Positions 8,159 through 16,748 are shown, numbered from the stretch's first letter. The stretch is DNA of 32,737 bases from SXMI01 sp964391365 (GCA_964391365.1 CAYMKW010000024.1:1-32737); one strand, 5' to 3'. Numbers and translations are program-made. Notes: generated by a model from the sequence alone, not told the origin.

Positions 8159-8165
8159 CATGGTA
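8159..8165. promoter_or_regulatory. Overlapping divergent -10 elements
   Basis: The 7 bp CATGGTA read TACCAT on the minus strand (8160-8165), 8 nt before GTG 8151. On the plus strand they read CATGGT (8159-8164), 7 nt before GTG 8172. The same bases can thus serve both genes as a nearly symmetrical -10. The minus-strand match (TANNNT) is better than the plus-strand one. Confidence 0.4.
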
Positions 8166-8171
8166 GGAGGC

Positions 8172-9230
8172 GTGGACCGCGACCACCCCACGACCCCTCG
8201 CCGGGGCTCCGGTCCGGTCGGGCGGCGCGACCGGCCACGGGCCCGCAGCCGGCTCGCCCACGCCGTCACCGCGATCGTCCTGCTCGGGAGCATCACGCTG
8301 TCCTCGTGCAGCGGCGAGGTTCTCGACGACCGGGTGCGGATCGCCGGCTCGGAGACGCTCCGCACCTACCTGAGCGCAGCGAGCGGAGCGTTCCTGTCGG
8401 AGCAACCGAGCGCGGAGGTGGTGCTCGACCTCACCGGCACCGGCGAGGGTCTGAGCAGGTTGTGCGACGGGCTCGTCGAGGTTGCTGCCGCTTCCCGGCC
8501 GATCAACGACCGGGAACGCCGAGCCTGCGAGCAGTCCGGCGTCGAGCCGGTCGAGCTGAGCGTCGGCCTCGACGCCGTGGCGCTGGTGACCGCTCCTGAC
8601 ACGGGCCCGGTGTGCCTCAGCCCGACCCAGTTGTACGCGGCGACCGGCCCCGAGTCGACCGGTTTCGACGACTGGTCGGCCGCACAGGCGCTGGCGCAGC
8701 AGATCGACCCCGCCACCCCGGCCCTGGCACTGGCGGACACCGACGTGCCCCTCACCGTGTTCGGACCGCGATCGGGGTCCGGAACGGTGGACACCTACGT
8801 CGAGTTCGCAGTGGAGCCCCTGGCCACGGAGCGGGGGGCCTCGAGCGAACTCCGTGCTGACATCACGCCGTCACCGTCGAGCGGCCTGACCATCACCGAG
8901 TCGATCGCCGGCCCGGCGTCGCTCGGCATCGTGGGGTACGCCGAGCTGGCCAGGACCGAGGAGCAGGGGCGCCCGGTCCAGGTGCTCGTCAACGGGACCT
9001 GCGTCGCTCCCGACGCCACGTCGATCGCCAACGGCACCTACCCGATCCAGCGCGACCTCCGGCTCTACGTCGATCGTGACGTCGCGACGACGAACGAGAC
9101 CGCGGTCCGACTCATCGAGCTGGTCATCTCCGACGCCGGCCAGGAGCTCGCCGACCGGGTCGGCGTGGTCAGGGTGCCCGCCGATCAGCTCGCCGCGACC
9201 CGATCGACGTGGTCGTCGACGGTCGGGTGA
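8172..9230 (+). CDS. PstS-like phosphate-binding-family lipoprotein
   Basis: A 352-residue protein with a basic N-terminus, a hydrophobic stretch (AVTAIVLLGSITLSSC) and a good lipobox LSSC at Cys46, so it is exported and lipid-anchored. The mature part has PstS landmarks: RIAGSETL, DLTGTGEGLSRLCDG, ASRPINDRERRACEQ, VGLDAVALVT and FGPRSGSGTVDTYVE, matching the 'GP.SGTFDYF.E' phosphate-binding loop. No pstCAB genes follow, so it may be an orphan or a signalling variant. The start is uncertain: ATG 8160 is in frame but coincides with the shared -10, so GTG 8172 is preferred. It ends 28 bp from the convergent VanY-type gene. Confidence 0.82.
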   Translation: MDRDHPTTPRRGSGPVGRRDRPRARSRLAHAVTAIVLLGSITLSSCSGEVLDDRVRIAGSETLRTYLSAASGAFLSEQPSAEVVLDLTGTGEGLSRLCDGLVEVAAASRPINDRERRACEQSGVEPVELSVGLDAVALVTAPDTGPVCLSPTQLYAATGPESTGFDDWSAAQALAQQIDPATPALALADTDVPLTVFGPRSGSGTVDTYVEFAVEPLATERGASSELRADITPSPSSGLTITESIAGPASLGIVGYAELARTEEQGRPVQVLVNGTCVAPDATSIANGTYPIQRDLRLYVDRDVATTNETAVRLIELVISDAGQELADRVGVVRVPADQLAATRSTWSSTVG

Positions 9231-9233
9231 GGG

Positions 9234-9254
9234 GGTCGGCCTCCGGCGCCGACC
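9234..9254. terminator. Hairpin between convergent genes
   Basis: GGTCGGC, a 7-nt loop, then GCCGACC: a perfect 7-bp stem lying entirely between the stop codons at 9230 and 9259. Placement suggests a bidirectional terminator. There is no T-tract on either side, as is common at high GC. Confidence 0.5.
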
Positions 9255-9258
9255 GAGG

Positions 9259-10473
9259 TCACGAGCCGTTGACCGACCAGTGCCAGGGTTCGGACGGCAG
9301 GTTGAAGAACCCGAAGCGGGACGCATTGTCCGCCAACCAACGGAACGCCGGCGACGACCGGGTGGTGATCGCCCGCCCGCCGACGGTCAGATCGACCGCC
9401 AGCCCCCGTTCGTGCATGGAGCGACCGGGGCGGGCCGTCGGTGGCGAGCACTGCGACGCCGGCTTCTCGTAGACGTCGAAGGGCGTCGATCCGCAGTGGG
9501 CTTGACGGAGCTGGACCTGCCGGGCACTGCTCCGGTAACCGCTCCCCGAGATCTGCACGCCGTCCGCCGATGCGGCGGCGAGCATCGACTCCAGGTTGGC
9601 GGCGATGCTCCGGTGGATGGGGATCCCTCGCACGACCGTGATCTGGTCCGGCCCCACCGGAGGTCCGGCGGCCACCCCCGACGAGCGACCCGACCCGGTG
9701 CCCGCACCTCCGGGACCGGCGGCGGAGCGCACCGCCGCCTCGGCCGCAGCCAGTTCCCGGGCCGCACGGGCGTCGAGTTCGCGCAACGACTCCACCTCGG
9801 CGAGCTGCCGCTCGAGCCGGTCCTCGAGGTCGGCCGCGACCGCCGATCGCTCGTCCACGACCGCCTCCAGTTCGCCGGCGGCGGCCTCGGCCGCTGCGAC
9901 CTCGCCGCGGGCGGTCGCCTCGGCGGCGGCCGACACGTCACGTGCCCGTGTGGCGGCGGCCTGCTCGTCGGCGAACCGCTGCGCCGTGGCCTTCCGCCGA
10001 TCGGCGACCGCACGGACCATCCCCACGACGTGGGAGTTGTCCTGTTCCGTCGGCAGCGTCAGCAGCGCCAGCAGGTCCTGCGCCGGCGGGCGCATGAACG
10101 ACTCCGTCACGTAGTCCCGGAACTCACCACGGTTGCGGTCGGCGACGGCCGCCGCAGCATCGGCGCGCTGCTGGGCCTCGGCCGCTGCCGCTGCGGCCTC
10201 ATCGGCTCGGCGACGGGCGGCGTCCGCCTCGACCCGGCGGGTCGCCACCTGGTCGTTGAGCCGGGTGATCTCGGCGAGGACCTCGGCCTGGGTCGCCCGC
10301 AGCAGGTCCAGCTCGGCCTCGGCTCGCTGCCGCTGGCCGGGAACGGTGTCGGAGGGCCGGCCCGGCTCGGCCTGCACCGGTCCAACCTGCCCGAACGAGC
10401 TCAGGACGAGCGCAGCCGCGACGACTGCGGCTCCGATCCATCTCGCTCCGCCAACGCTCCGCACGCGCGCCAT
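9259..10473 (-). CDS. Secreted coiled-coil D-Ala-D-Ala carboxypeptidase (VanY/M15B type)
   Basis: A 404-residue exported protein. Residues 1-35 form a signal peptide ending near PVQAEPG. Residues about 45-240 are almost all alanine, arginine and glutamate heptads, interrupted by a short SFMRPPAQDLLALL segment, like the coiled-coil arm of NlpC/P60 and M23 cell-wall hydrolases. Residues about 285-404 are a VanY-type peptidase: SGYRSSARQVQLRQAHCG, SMHERGLAVDL (zinc ligands His354 and Asp361) and EPWHW (His398). It should trim peptidoglycan stem peptides. The coiled coil may tether it to a divisome regulator, by analogy to RipA-like proteins (inference). ATG 10473 is chosen because the signal peptide starts there. 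Confidence 0.85.
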   Translation of the reverse strand: MARVRSVGGARWIGAAVVAAALVLSSFGQVGPVQAEPGRPSDTVPGQRQRAEAELDLLRATQAEVLAEITRLNDQVATRRVEADAARRRADEAAAAAAEAQQRADAAAAVADRNRGEFRDYVTESFMRPPAQDLLALLTLPTEQDNSHVVGMVRAVADRRKATAQRFADEQAAATRARDVSAAAEATARGEVAAAEAAAGELEAVVDERSAVAADLEDRLERQLAEVESLRELDARAARELAAAEAAVRSAAGPGGAGTGSGRSSGVAAGPPVGPDQITVVRGIPIHRSIAANLESMLAAASADGVQISGSGYRSSARQVQLRQAHCGSTPFDVYEKPASQCSPPTARPGRSMHERGLAVDLTVGGRAITTRSSPAFRWLADNASRFGFFNLPSEPWHWSVNGS

Positions 10474-10562
10474 CCTGCCGCTGATTCCCGCCGTGGTGCC
10501 GTCGGGGCCCGGCTCGGACCGCGGGGACCGCGACCCGCGACCTCGGCCGCCCGACGGCGCCC

Positions 10563-11294
10563 CTACCCGCCCAGCAACCCGCCGAGCATGCCACCACCAC
10601 CGCTGGACTGGTTCGCCTGGGCGCCCCCGATGATGACGCTCTCGGACGGTTGGACCATCACGAAGCCCTGGCCACCGAACGCCATCTGGAGCAGCTCCCC
10701 CGAACCACCGCGGATCAGGGACTTGATGCCACCCGTGTCGACCCGGACGTCCATGGACACACCCGCCGTCCAGAGGACGACGGCGTCGGCGTCGGCGAAG
10801 GTGGGCGCGCCGGCGACGTCGAGCACGACGGGATCGCCCTTGGTGGTCACCGCCACGTAGCCCGTGCCCCGGAGCACGACGTTGTACAGGTTCCCGGAGG
10901 TCATCGACGCCCCGGCACCGACCCGGTGGATGTCCCACTCGATCGACGAGGAGAACGCCAGGATGCTGGCGCCGTTCACCGAGATCGAGTCGTTCTCCAG
11001 GTAGAAGACCTGGATCTCCGAGGCGGTGTCGGCCAGGAACAGTTCGCCCGACCCCTCACAGGTCATCAGGTCGACGCCCTCGCCCGTGAGCTTGGACTTC
11101 ACCATCTTGTTCAGGCCACCCGAGCCGGCCTTCGCGAACCGGACGTCACCCTGGTAGGCGACCATGGAGCCGGTCTTGGCCATGACCGGCCCGTACTGCA
11201 TGAACACCTTGAGCATCTTCTTGTTCTGCAGGGTGAAGGGGTCGGCGCCGGTGGTCTCGGCGTACTCCTGGAAGAGGGTCCCGTGGATGGTCAC
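10563..11294 (-). CDS. AIM24-family (DUF124) protein
   Basis: A 243-residue soluble beta-rich protein starting at GTG 11294, 7 nt after a CGGAGT ribosome-binding sequence. It matches the AIM24/TIGR00266-type family: an early MAKTGSMVAYQGDVRF segment, GEGVDLMTCEGSGELFLAD, a middle LRGTGYVAVTTKGDPVVLDV and a glycine-rich tail ending GGGGMLGGLLGG. Family members are trimeric beta-sandwich proteins of unclear function; the fungal namesake is mitochondrial. The C-terminal glycine stretch is typical of the bacterial ones. It precedes the VanY-type gene on the same strand by 89 bp, so an operon is possible but unproven. Confidence 0.88.
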   Translation of the reverse strand: MTIHGTLFQEYAETTGADPFTLQNKKMLKVFMQYGPVMAKTGSMVAYQGDVRFAKAGSGGLNKMVKSKLTGEGVDLMTCEGSGELFLADTASEIQVFYLENDSISVNGASILAFSSSIEWDIHRVGAGASMTSGNLYNVVLRGTGYVAVTTKGDPVVLDVAGAPTFADADAVVLWTAGVSMDVRVDTGGIKSLIRGGSGELLQMAFGGQGFVMVQPSESVIIGGAQANQSSGGGGMLGGLLGG

Positions 11295-11331
11295 GGCGGA
11301 CTCCGTTCGTGGTGGGGGTCGAGTCGCCGCG

Positions 11332-11337
11332 ATGCTA
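11332..11337 (-). promoter_or_regulatory. -10 element of the AIM24 gene
   Basis: TAGCAT on the minus strand, 37 nt upstream of GTG 11294. It implies a leader of about 30 nt, consistent with the visible ribosome-binding site at this gene. Confidence 0.4.
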
Positions 11338-11357
11338 ACGGCGACCCCGGCAGCGCG

Positions 11358-14300
11358 TCACCGAAAATCGCGGGCCCGGGCCGGCACCGTCACCGGGAGC
11401 GCCTCGATCCGGTGGGCCACCACGTTGACCACACCGTCCACGCTGCGCTCCAGCCGCCCCCGGATGCAGAGCGCCGGGGCGTCGCGCACCACCCGACGGT
11501 GACGTTCCCAGCAGCCGACCGAGACCACCACGTTCACCAGCCCCGTGTCGTCCTCCAGACTGAGGAAGGTGATCCCCCGGGCCGTCGCCGGTCGCTGGCG
11601 GTGCGTCACCACCCCGGCGACCCGCACCGTGGAGCCGTCGCCACCGCTGCGGAGCTCGGCGGCCGGGGTGACCCCGCGTCGGTCCAGGTCGTCGCGCAGC
11701 AGCCCGAACGGGTGCCCGTCCGGCGTGACCCCCGTCGACCACAGGTCGGCCACCGCCTCCTCCCACGGATCCATGCCCGGCAACCGGGGGGCGTCCACCA
11801 CACCGCTCGTCCCGGGGAGCCGGTCGGGCCGGGCCTGCGCCGCCGCACCGGCCGCCCACAGCGCCCGACGACGGTCCAGCGGCCGGCCGTCCCGGTCGCT
11901 CAGGGAGGAGAAGGCCCCGGCGGTGGCGAGCGACTCGAGCTGGGTCCGGTCCGCACCGGTCCGACGGGCCAGGTCCTCCAGGTCCCGGTAGGGCGCTCCG
12001 TCGGCAATGCGTTCGGCCAGTTCCGCACCGACACCGCGGACCGACGCCAGCCCCAGTCGCACCGCCGGGGGATCGGCCCCACCGGGACCGGGCTCGAGCG
12101 TCGCCACGTCGGCGGAGCGCTGGACGTCCGGGCCGCGCACCTCGACCCCGTGCCGGCGGGCGTCCTGGACCAGCGACTGGGGCGAGTAGAACCCCATGGG
12201 CTGGGAGTTCACCAACGCCACGCAGAACGCCGCCGGATGGTGGAGCTTGAACCAGGCGGATGCGTAGACCAGGTAGGCGAAGCTCACCGAGTGCGACTCC
12301 GGGAACCCGTAGTTGGCGAACGCTGCGAGCTTGTCCCAGATGGCCTGGGCCACATCGCCCACGATCCCCCGCTCCGCCAGGCCGGCATCGAACCGGGACC
12401 GCAGCTCGGCCATGCGCTGCGGTGACCGCTTGGACCCCATGGCCTGGCGCAGCTGGTCGGCCTCGGCCGGCGTGAAACCGGCCACGTCGATCGCCATCTG
12501 CATGAGCTGCTCCTGGAACAGCGGGACACCCAGGGTCTTGGCCAGCGCCGGCTCCAGCGCCGGGTGCAGGTAGGTGACCGGCTCCTCACCCCGTCGGCGA
12601 CGGATGTAGGGGTGGACCGACCCTCCCTGGATGGGACCGGGCCGGATCAGCGCCACCTCGACCACCAGGTCGTAGAAGCACCGGGGCCGCAGGCGCGGCA
12701 GCGTGGCCATCTGCGCCCGGGACTCGACCTGGAACACCCCGACGGAGTCGGCCCGGCACAACATGTCGTAGACCGCGTCCTCCTGGGGGATCGTCGCCAG
12801 GTCGACGTCCAGGCCGTGGTGGTCACGAACCAGGTCGACACAGCGGTGCAGGGCCGAGAGCATCCCCAGGCCCAACAGGTCGAACTTGACCAGCCCGGCA
12901 CCGGCACAGTCGTCCTTGTCCCACTGCAGCACCGAACGCCCGGCCATGCTCGCCCACTCCACCGGGCAGACCTCGACCACCGGCCGGTCGCAGATGACCA
13001 TGCCCCCCGAGTGGATGCCCAGGTGCCGCGGCAGGTCCTCGAACTGTGCGGCCAGCTCCAGGACCGAGGCCGGGATGTCGACCCCACCGGGGCCGTCCCG
13101 GCCACCTCGCCCACCGGGGCCGTCCCGGCCACCTCGCCCACCGGGACTCCCGACCAGCGAGGCCGACACGGCGGGCACACCGCTCCACCGGTCGACCTGA
13201 CGGGACCAGGCGTCCTGCTGGCCGGGGGCGTACCCCAGGGCCCGGGCGGCATCCCGGACGGCCGAGCGGGCCCGGTAGGTGATCACGTTGGCGACCTGGG
13301 CGGCGTGCGAACGGCCGTGGCGTTCGTAGACGTACTGGATGACCTCCTCCCGACGGTCCGACTCGATGTCCAGGTCGATGTCGGGCGGGCCGTCGCGTTC
13401 GGGTGACAGGAACCGCTCGAACAACAGACCCAGCCGCACGGCGTCGGCGGCGGTGACGCCGAGCGCGAAGCACACCGCCGAGTTGGCCGCCGACCCCCGC
13501 CCCTGGCAGAGGATCCCGGAACGGCGACAGAACTCGACGATGTCCCAGACCACCAGGAAGTAGCCGCAGAACCCCAGGCGTTCGATCAGGTCGAGTTCGT
13601 GGTCGAGCTGGTCCCAGGCGCCACGGACCTGCTCGGCGTGGCGGGGCCCGTAGCGCCGCTCGCCGCCCCGCTCCACCAGCAGGCGGAGGAACGCCGCCTC
13701 GGTGAGCGGCGCCCCGTCGGGGCCGTCGGGGCAGGGGTACGGCGGCAGCTCCGGGGCGACGAGCGACAGGTCGAACGCACAGGACCGACCGAGGGCACCG
13801 GCGGCATCCACCACCCCCGGGTAGCGGGCGAACCGCCGTCGCTGCTCGTCGGCCGAGCGCAGGTGCGCCTGCCACCCGGCGGGGAGCCAGCCGTCGATCT
13901 CGTCCAGGCTGCGGCGGGCCCGCACGGCGGCGAGCGCCGAGGCCAGCCGGCGGTCGGCCGGGGTGGCGTAGTGCACCGCGTTCGTGGCGACCGGCTCCAC
14001 GCCGAGCCGGACGGCCAGTCCCGCCAGGGCGTCGTTGCGGGCCGAGTCCAGCGGGTCACCGTGGTCCCAGAGCTCCACGAACGTGTGCTCCGCCCCGAAC
14101 GCGGCCACCAGGCTGCGCAGCTCACCCTCGGCCGCGGTCGGGCCCCGGTCCACCAGCGCCATCGGGACCGCCCCCTTGCGGCCACCGGTCAGCACCGCCC
14201 AGTGGCCCCTCGCCCGACCCGACGCCGCCTCGGCCACCTCGGCGAACGACAGGCGGGGCCGGCCCTTCTCCCCCGCCATCTGTGCCTGCGACACCAGCGC

Positions 14301-14792
14301 TGCGAGCCGGCCGTACCCCAGGGGATCACGCGCCAGGACCAGCAGGTGCTCGCCGCTCGGGTCCGGTGGGCCGGCCCGCGGCCCGGTGGCGTTCAGGGTC
14401 AGCTCGACGCCGAACACCGTCGGCAACCCGACCGCCCGGGCGGCCTGGGCGAAGCGCACCACGCCGTAGCAACCGTCGTGGTCGGTCAGCGCCAACGCGT
14501 CCAGCCCCAATCGGGCGGCCTCCTCCACCAGGGTCTCGGGCAGGGACGCCCCGTCCAGGAAGGAGAACGCCGAGTGGCAGTGCAACTCGGCGTAGCCGGA
14601 CCCCCCACCGGCCGGACCGCCGCCACCCAGGTCGGGCGGCGGCCGGTACTCGCCCCTGCGACGTGACCAGGCCGGGGCGTCGCTGCCGTCACCCGGACGC
14701 TCGTCAGCACCCGCCGTCCGGTCGACGGGTGAACGGTCCGAGAGGCGGCGCTCGAGCTCCGTCCACGGCATGCTCGGATTCGTGAAGCCCAC
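11358..14792 (-). CDS. dnaE2: Error-prone DNA polymerase III alpha subunit DnaE2
   Basis: A 1144-residue polymerase of the mycobacterial mutasome. The start MGFTNPSMPWTELERRL matches the family N-terminus. A PHP domain runs from about residue 67 (AELHCHSAFSFLDG, LALTDHDG). The catalytic PDIDLD motif holds Asp471 and Asp473, and the third acidic residue is in KFDLLGLGM. Fingers, a helix-hairpin-helix region and a C-terminal OB domain follow, ending PARARDFR as in other DnaE2. DnaE2 does translesion synthesis, recruited by ImuB. GTG 14792 lies 6 nt after a TAGCGT -10 that directly abuts a perfect SOS palindrome. Oddity: residues about 552-570 are two in-frame copies of GGRGGRDGP encoded by a perfect 27-bp repeat, next to the HLGIHSGGMV segment. 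Confidence 0.95.
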   Translation of the reverse strand: MGFTNPSMPWTELERRLSDRSPVDRTAGADERPGDGSDAPAWSRRRGEYRPPPDLGGGGPAGGGSGYAELHCHSAFSFLDGASLPETLVEEAARLGLDALALTDHDGCYGVVRFAQAARAVGLPTVFGVELTLNATGPRAGPPDPSGEHLLVLARDPLGYGRLAALVSQAQMAGEKGRPRLSFAEVAEAASGRARGHWAVLTGGRKGAVPMALVDRGPTAAEGELRSLVAAFGAEHTFVELWDHGDPLDSARNDALAGLAVRLGVEPVATNAVHYATPADRRLASALAAVRARRSLDEIDGWLPAGWQAHLRSADEQRRRFARYPGVVDAAGALGRSCAFDLSLVAPELPPYPCPDGPDGAPLTEAAFLRLLVERGGERRYGPRHAEQVRGAWDQLDHELDLIERLGFCGYFLVVWDIVEFCRRSGILCQGRGSAANSAVCFALGVTAADAVRLGLLFERFLSPERDGPPDIDLDIESDRREEVIQYVYERHGRSHAAQVANVITYRARSAVRDAARALGYAPGQQDAWSRQVDRWSGVPAVSASLVGSPGGRGGRDGPGGRGGRDGPGGVDIPASVLELAAQFEDLPRHLGIHSGGMVICDRPVVEVCPVEWASMAGRSVLQWDKDDCAGAGLVKFDLLGLGMLSALHRCVDLVRDHHGLDVDLATIPQEDAVYDMLCRADSVGVFQVESRAQMATLPRLRPRCFYDLVVEVALIRPGPIQGGSVHPYIRRRRGEEPVTYLHPALEPALAKTLGVPLFQEQLMQMAIDVAGFTPAEADQLRQAMGSKRSPQRMAELRSRFDAGLAERGIVGDVAQAIWDKLAAFANYGFPESHSVSFAYLVYASAWFKLHHPAAFCVALVNSQPMGFYSPQSLVQDARRHGVEVRGPDVQRSADVATLEPGPGGADPPAVRLGLASVRGVGAELAERIADGAPYRDLEDLARRTGADRTQLESLATAGAFSSLSDRDGRPLDRRRALWAAGAAAQARPDRLPGTSGVVDAPRLPGMDPWEEAVADLWSTGVTPDGHPFGLLRDDLDRRGVTPAAELRSGGDGSTVRVAGVVTHRQRPATARGITFLSLEDDTGLVNVVVSVGCWERHRRVVRDAPALCIRGRLERSVDGVVNVVAHRIEALPVTVPARARDFR
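13084..13146 (-). repeat. 27-bp tandem repeat inside dnaE2 (about 2.3 copies)
   Basis: Units at 13084-13110 and 13111-13137 are identical, and a partial third copy starts at 13138. At 27 bp the unit is nine codons, so frame is preserved; each full copy encodes GGRGGRDGP or a permutation of it. The flanks are ordinary polymerase sequence, so this looks like slippage or expansion in a tolerant surface loop. Confidence 0.9.
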
Positions 14793-14798
14793 TCCCCC

Positions 14799-14804
14799 AC
14801 GCTA
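14799..14804 (-). promoter_or_regulatory. -10 element of dnaE2
   Basis: TAGCGT on the minus strand, 6 nt before GTG 14792 and directly adjoining the SOS box at 14805. Bound LexA would cover the promoter. The spacing predicts a leaderless mRNA. Confidence 0.5.
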
Positions 14805-14820
14805 TCGAACACATGTTCGA
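14805..14820. promoter_or_regulatory. LexA (SOS) box of dnaE2
   Basis: TCGAACACATGTTCGA is a perfect palindrome in the actinobacterial/Gram-positive SOS form TCGAAC-N4-GTTCGA. It lies 12 nt upstream of the dnaE2 start. It is also 42 nt upstream of the divergent pepF start, so an effect on pepF cannot be excluded. Confidence 0.88.
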
Positions 14821-14850
14821 TGATGCCACCCGGGTGTCGGCCGGTGCCCG

Positions 14851-14856
14851 TAGCCT
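14851..14856 (+). promoter_or_regulatory. -10 element of the oligoendopeptidase gene
   Basis: TAGCCT, 6 nt before GTG 14863, predicts a leaderless transcript. The ten-base string TAGCCTGACG recurs at 16740, upstream of the next gene. Confidence 0.45.
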
Positions 14857-14862
14857 GACGTC

Positions 14863-16683
14863 GTGACCACGACCGACGCCACCACCCCCGATCCGGACAC
14901 GACCGCCGCCGATGTGGCCTGGGACCTGGAGCCGCTGCTCGACGGCGCCACCGTGGAGCAGCTCCTCGACCGGGCCGATGAGCTGGCCGCATCGCTGGCC
15001 AACCTGCAGGGCACCGTGGCGGAGCTGTCCAGTGAGGCCCTCGCCCGGGCCATGGGTCACTTCGCCGAGCTGGCGGAGCTGCAGGGCCGGGTCGGGAACT
15101 ACGTCATGCTGCGACTCACCGAGGACGTGCAGGACCCCGAACGGGGCGCCGCCCTGATGGTGGTGGAGGAACGCTCGGCGGCGATGGCGGCCCAGCTCGT
15201 CTTCTTCGACCTGGAGTGGGCGGCCCTCCCCGACGAGCGGGCCGAGGAGCTGCTCGCCGATCCGCGACTGGACTTCTGCGCCCACCACCTCCGCTCGGCC
15301 CGCCGCTACCGGGACCATCTCCTGAGCGAACCGCAGGAACGGGTGCTGGCGGAGTTCGAGCCCAGCGGGACGAGCGCCTGGGTGCGTCTGTTCAACGACC
15401 TGACCTCGGCGGTGCAGGTCGAGCTCCCCGAGTCGCTCGGCGGGACGGTCGGCCTGGAGCAGTGGCTGTCGCTGCTGCAGCACCCCGACCGGGAGATCCG
15501 GGCCACGGCTGCGGCCGCCGTGACCGAGGGGCTCGCCCCGGGCCTGCGCACACGGGCGTACGTGTTCAACACCCTGCTGCTGGACAAGGCGACCGACGAC
15601 CGTCTGCGCGGCTACCCGTCCTGGATCTCGGCCCGGAACCTGGCCAACGAGGCCAGCGACGACTCCGTCCAGGCGCTCGTGGACGCGGTCGTCGAGCGAT
15701 ACGACATCCCGCAGCGGTGGTACGCGCTCAAGGCCCAGGTCCTCGGGCTCGACCACCTCGCCGACTACGACCGCATGGCGTCGGTCGCCGATGACGAGTC
15801 GACCATCGGCTGGAGCGAGGCGACCGACCTGGTCCTGGACGCCTACGACCGCTTCTCCCCCGAGCTCGCCGGGATCGCCCGACGCTTCGTCGACGAGCAG
15901 TGGATCGACGCCCCGGTCCGACCGGGCAAGCAGCCCGGCGCGTTCTGCGCCTACACCGTCCCGTCGCACCACCCGTACGTCATGTTGAACTGGACCTCAC
16001 GCAACCGGGACGTGCTCACGCTCGCACACGAGCTCGGCCACGGCGTGCACGCCTACCTGTCGCGGGAACAGGGCGTCTTCCACCAGTCGACTCCGCTCAC
16101 GCTCGCCGAGACGGCGTCGGTGTTCGGCGAGACCATGACCAACGCGGCGCTCCTCGAGCGCATCGACGACCCCGACGCCCGGTTCGCACTGGTGGCCGCG
16201 TCGCTGGAGGACTCGATCGCCACGGTGTTCCGGCAGGTCGCCATGAACCGGTTCGAGGATGCGGTGCACACGGCCCGACGCGACGAGGGCGAGCTGTCCA
16301 CCGACCGGTTCGGCGAGCTGTGGGGGTCGACGCAGCGCCAGATGCTCGGCGACGCCGTGGAGCTGACCGACGGCTACCTGAGCTGGTGGAGCTACATCCC
16401 GCACTTCATCGGCACGCCCGGGTACGTCTACGCGTACGCCTACGGGCAGCTGCTCGCCCTCTCCGTCTACGCCCGCTACACCGAGCGCGGCGACTCGTTC
16501 GTGCCCGCCTACCTGGAGCTGCTGCGCTCCGGCGGCTCGGCCGAGCCCGAGGCACTGGGTCGGATCGTGGACTGCGACCTGGGCGACCCGGCGTTCTGGT
16601 CGGCCGGACTCCAGCTCATCGACGACCAGCTCGCCACCGCCACGGACGCCGCCCGGGACGCCGGGAGGATCCCGGCGACCTGA
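14863..16683 (+). CDS. pepF: M3-family oligoendopeptidase F
   Basis: A 606-residue cytosolic zinc metallopeptidase. The active site HELGH is at 389-393 within TLAHELGHGVHAYLS, and the third ligand glutamate follows in PLTLAETASVFGE. The C-terminal SYIPHFIGTPGYVYAYAYGQ and late Tyr-rich segment are typical of PepF, which hydrolyses short peptides left by proteases. The length is normal for the family. The gene is divergent from dnaE2, with 70 bp between starts containing the SOS box and the pepF -10. Tight spacing of the -10 to GTG supports this start. Confidence 0.93.
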   Translation: MTTTDATTPDPDTTAADVAWDLEPLLDGATVEQLLDRADELAASLANLQGTVAELSSEALARAMGHFAELAELQGRVGNYVMLRLTEDVQDPERGAALMVVEERSAAMAAQLVFFDLEWAALPDERAEELLADPRLDFCAHHLRSARRYRDHLLSEPQERVLAEFEPSGTSAWVRLFNDLTSAVQVELPESLGGTVGLEQWLSLLQHPDREIRATAAAAVTEGLAPGLRTRAYVFNTLLLDKATDDRLRGYPSWISARNLANEASDDSVQALVDAVVERYDIPQRWYALKAQVLGLDHLADYDRMASVADDESTIGWSEATDLVLDAYDRFSPELAGIARRFVDEQWIDAPVRPGKQPGAFCAYTVPSHHPYVMLNWTSRNRDVLTLAHELGHGVHAYLSREQGVFHQSTPLTLAETASVFGETMTNAALLERIDDPDARFALVAASLEDSIATVFRQVAMNRFEDAVHTARRDEGELSTDRFGELWGSTQRQMLGDAVELTDGYLSWWSYIPHFIGTPGYVYAYAYGQLLALSVYARYTERGDSFVPAYLELLRSGGSAEPEALGRIVDCDLGDPAFWSAGLQLIDDQLATATDAARDAGRIPAT

Positions 16684-16739
16684 CCGTCGACGACCCGGCG
16701 CCCGCCGGCGCCATCCACCGGGCGGTCAGGGGACGGTCG

Positions 16740-16745
16740 TAGCCT
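16740..16745 (+). promoter_or_regulatory. -10 element of the GGDEF-EAL gene
   Basis: TAGCCT, followed by GACG as at the pepF promoter. The GTG start is 65 nt further on, so this mRNA would have a leader of about 60 nt. Confidence 0.4.
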
Positions 16746-16748
16746 GAC

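Noticed and set aside
10650..14666. Long plus-strand open frames across the AIM24 gene and dnaE2
   Set aside because: They are antisense to clear family members and show no motif of their own.
14863..16683. pepF as an SOS gene
   Set aside because: The SOS box is 42 nt upstream of its start and beyond its own -10 region; placement fits dnaE2 far better, although a weak effect cannot be excluded.
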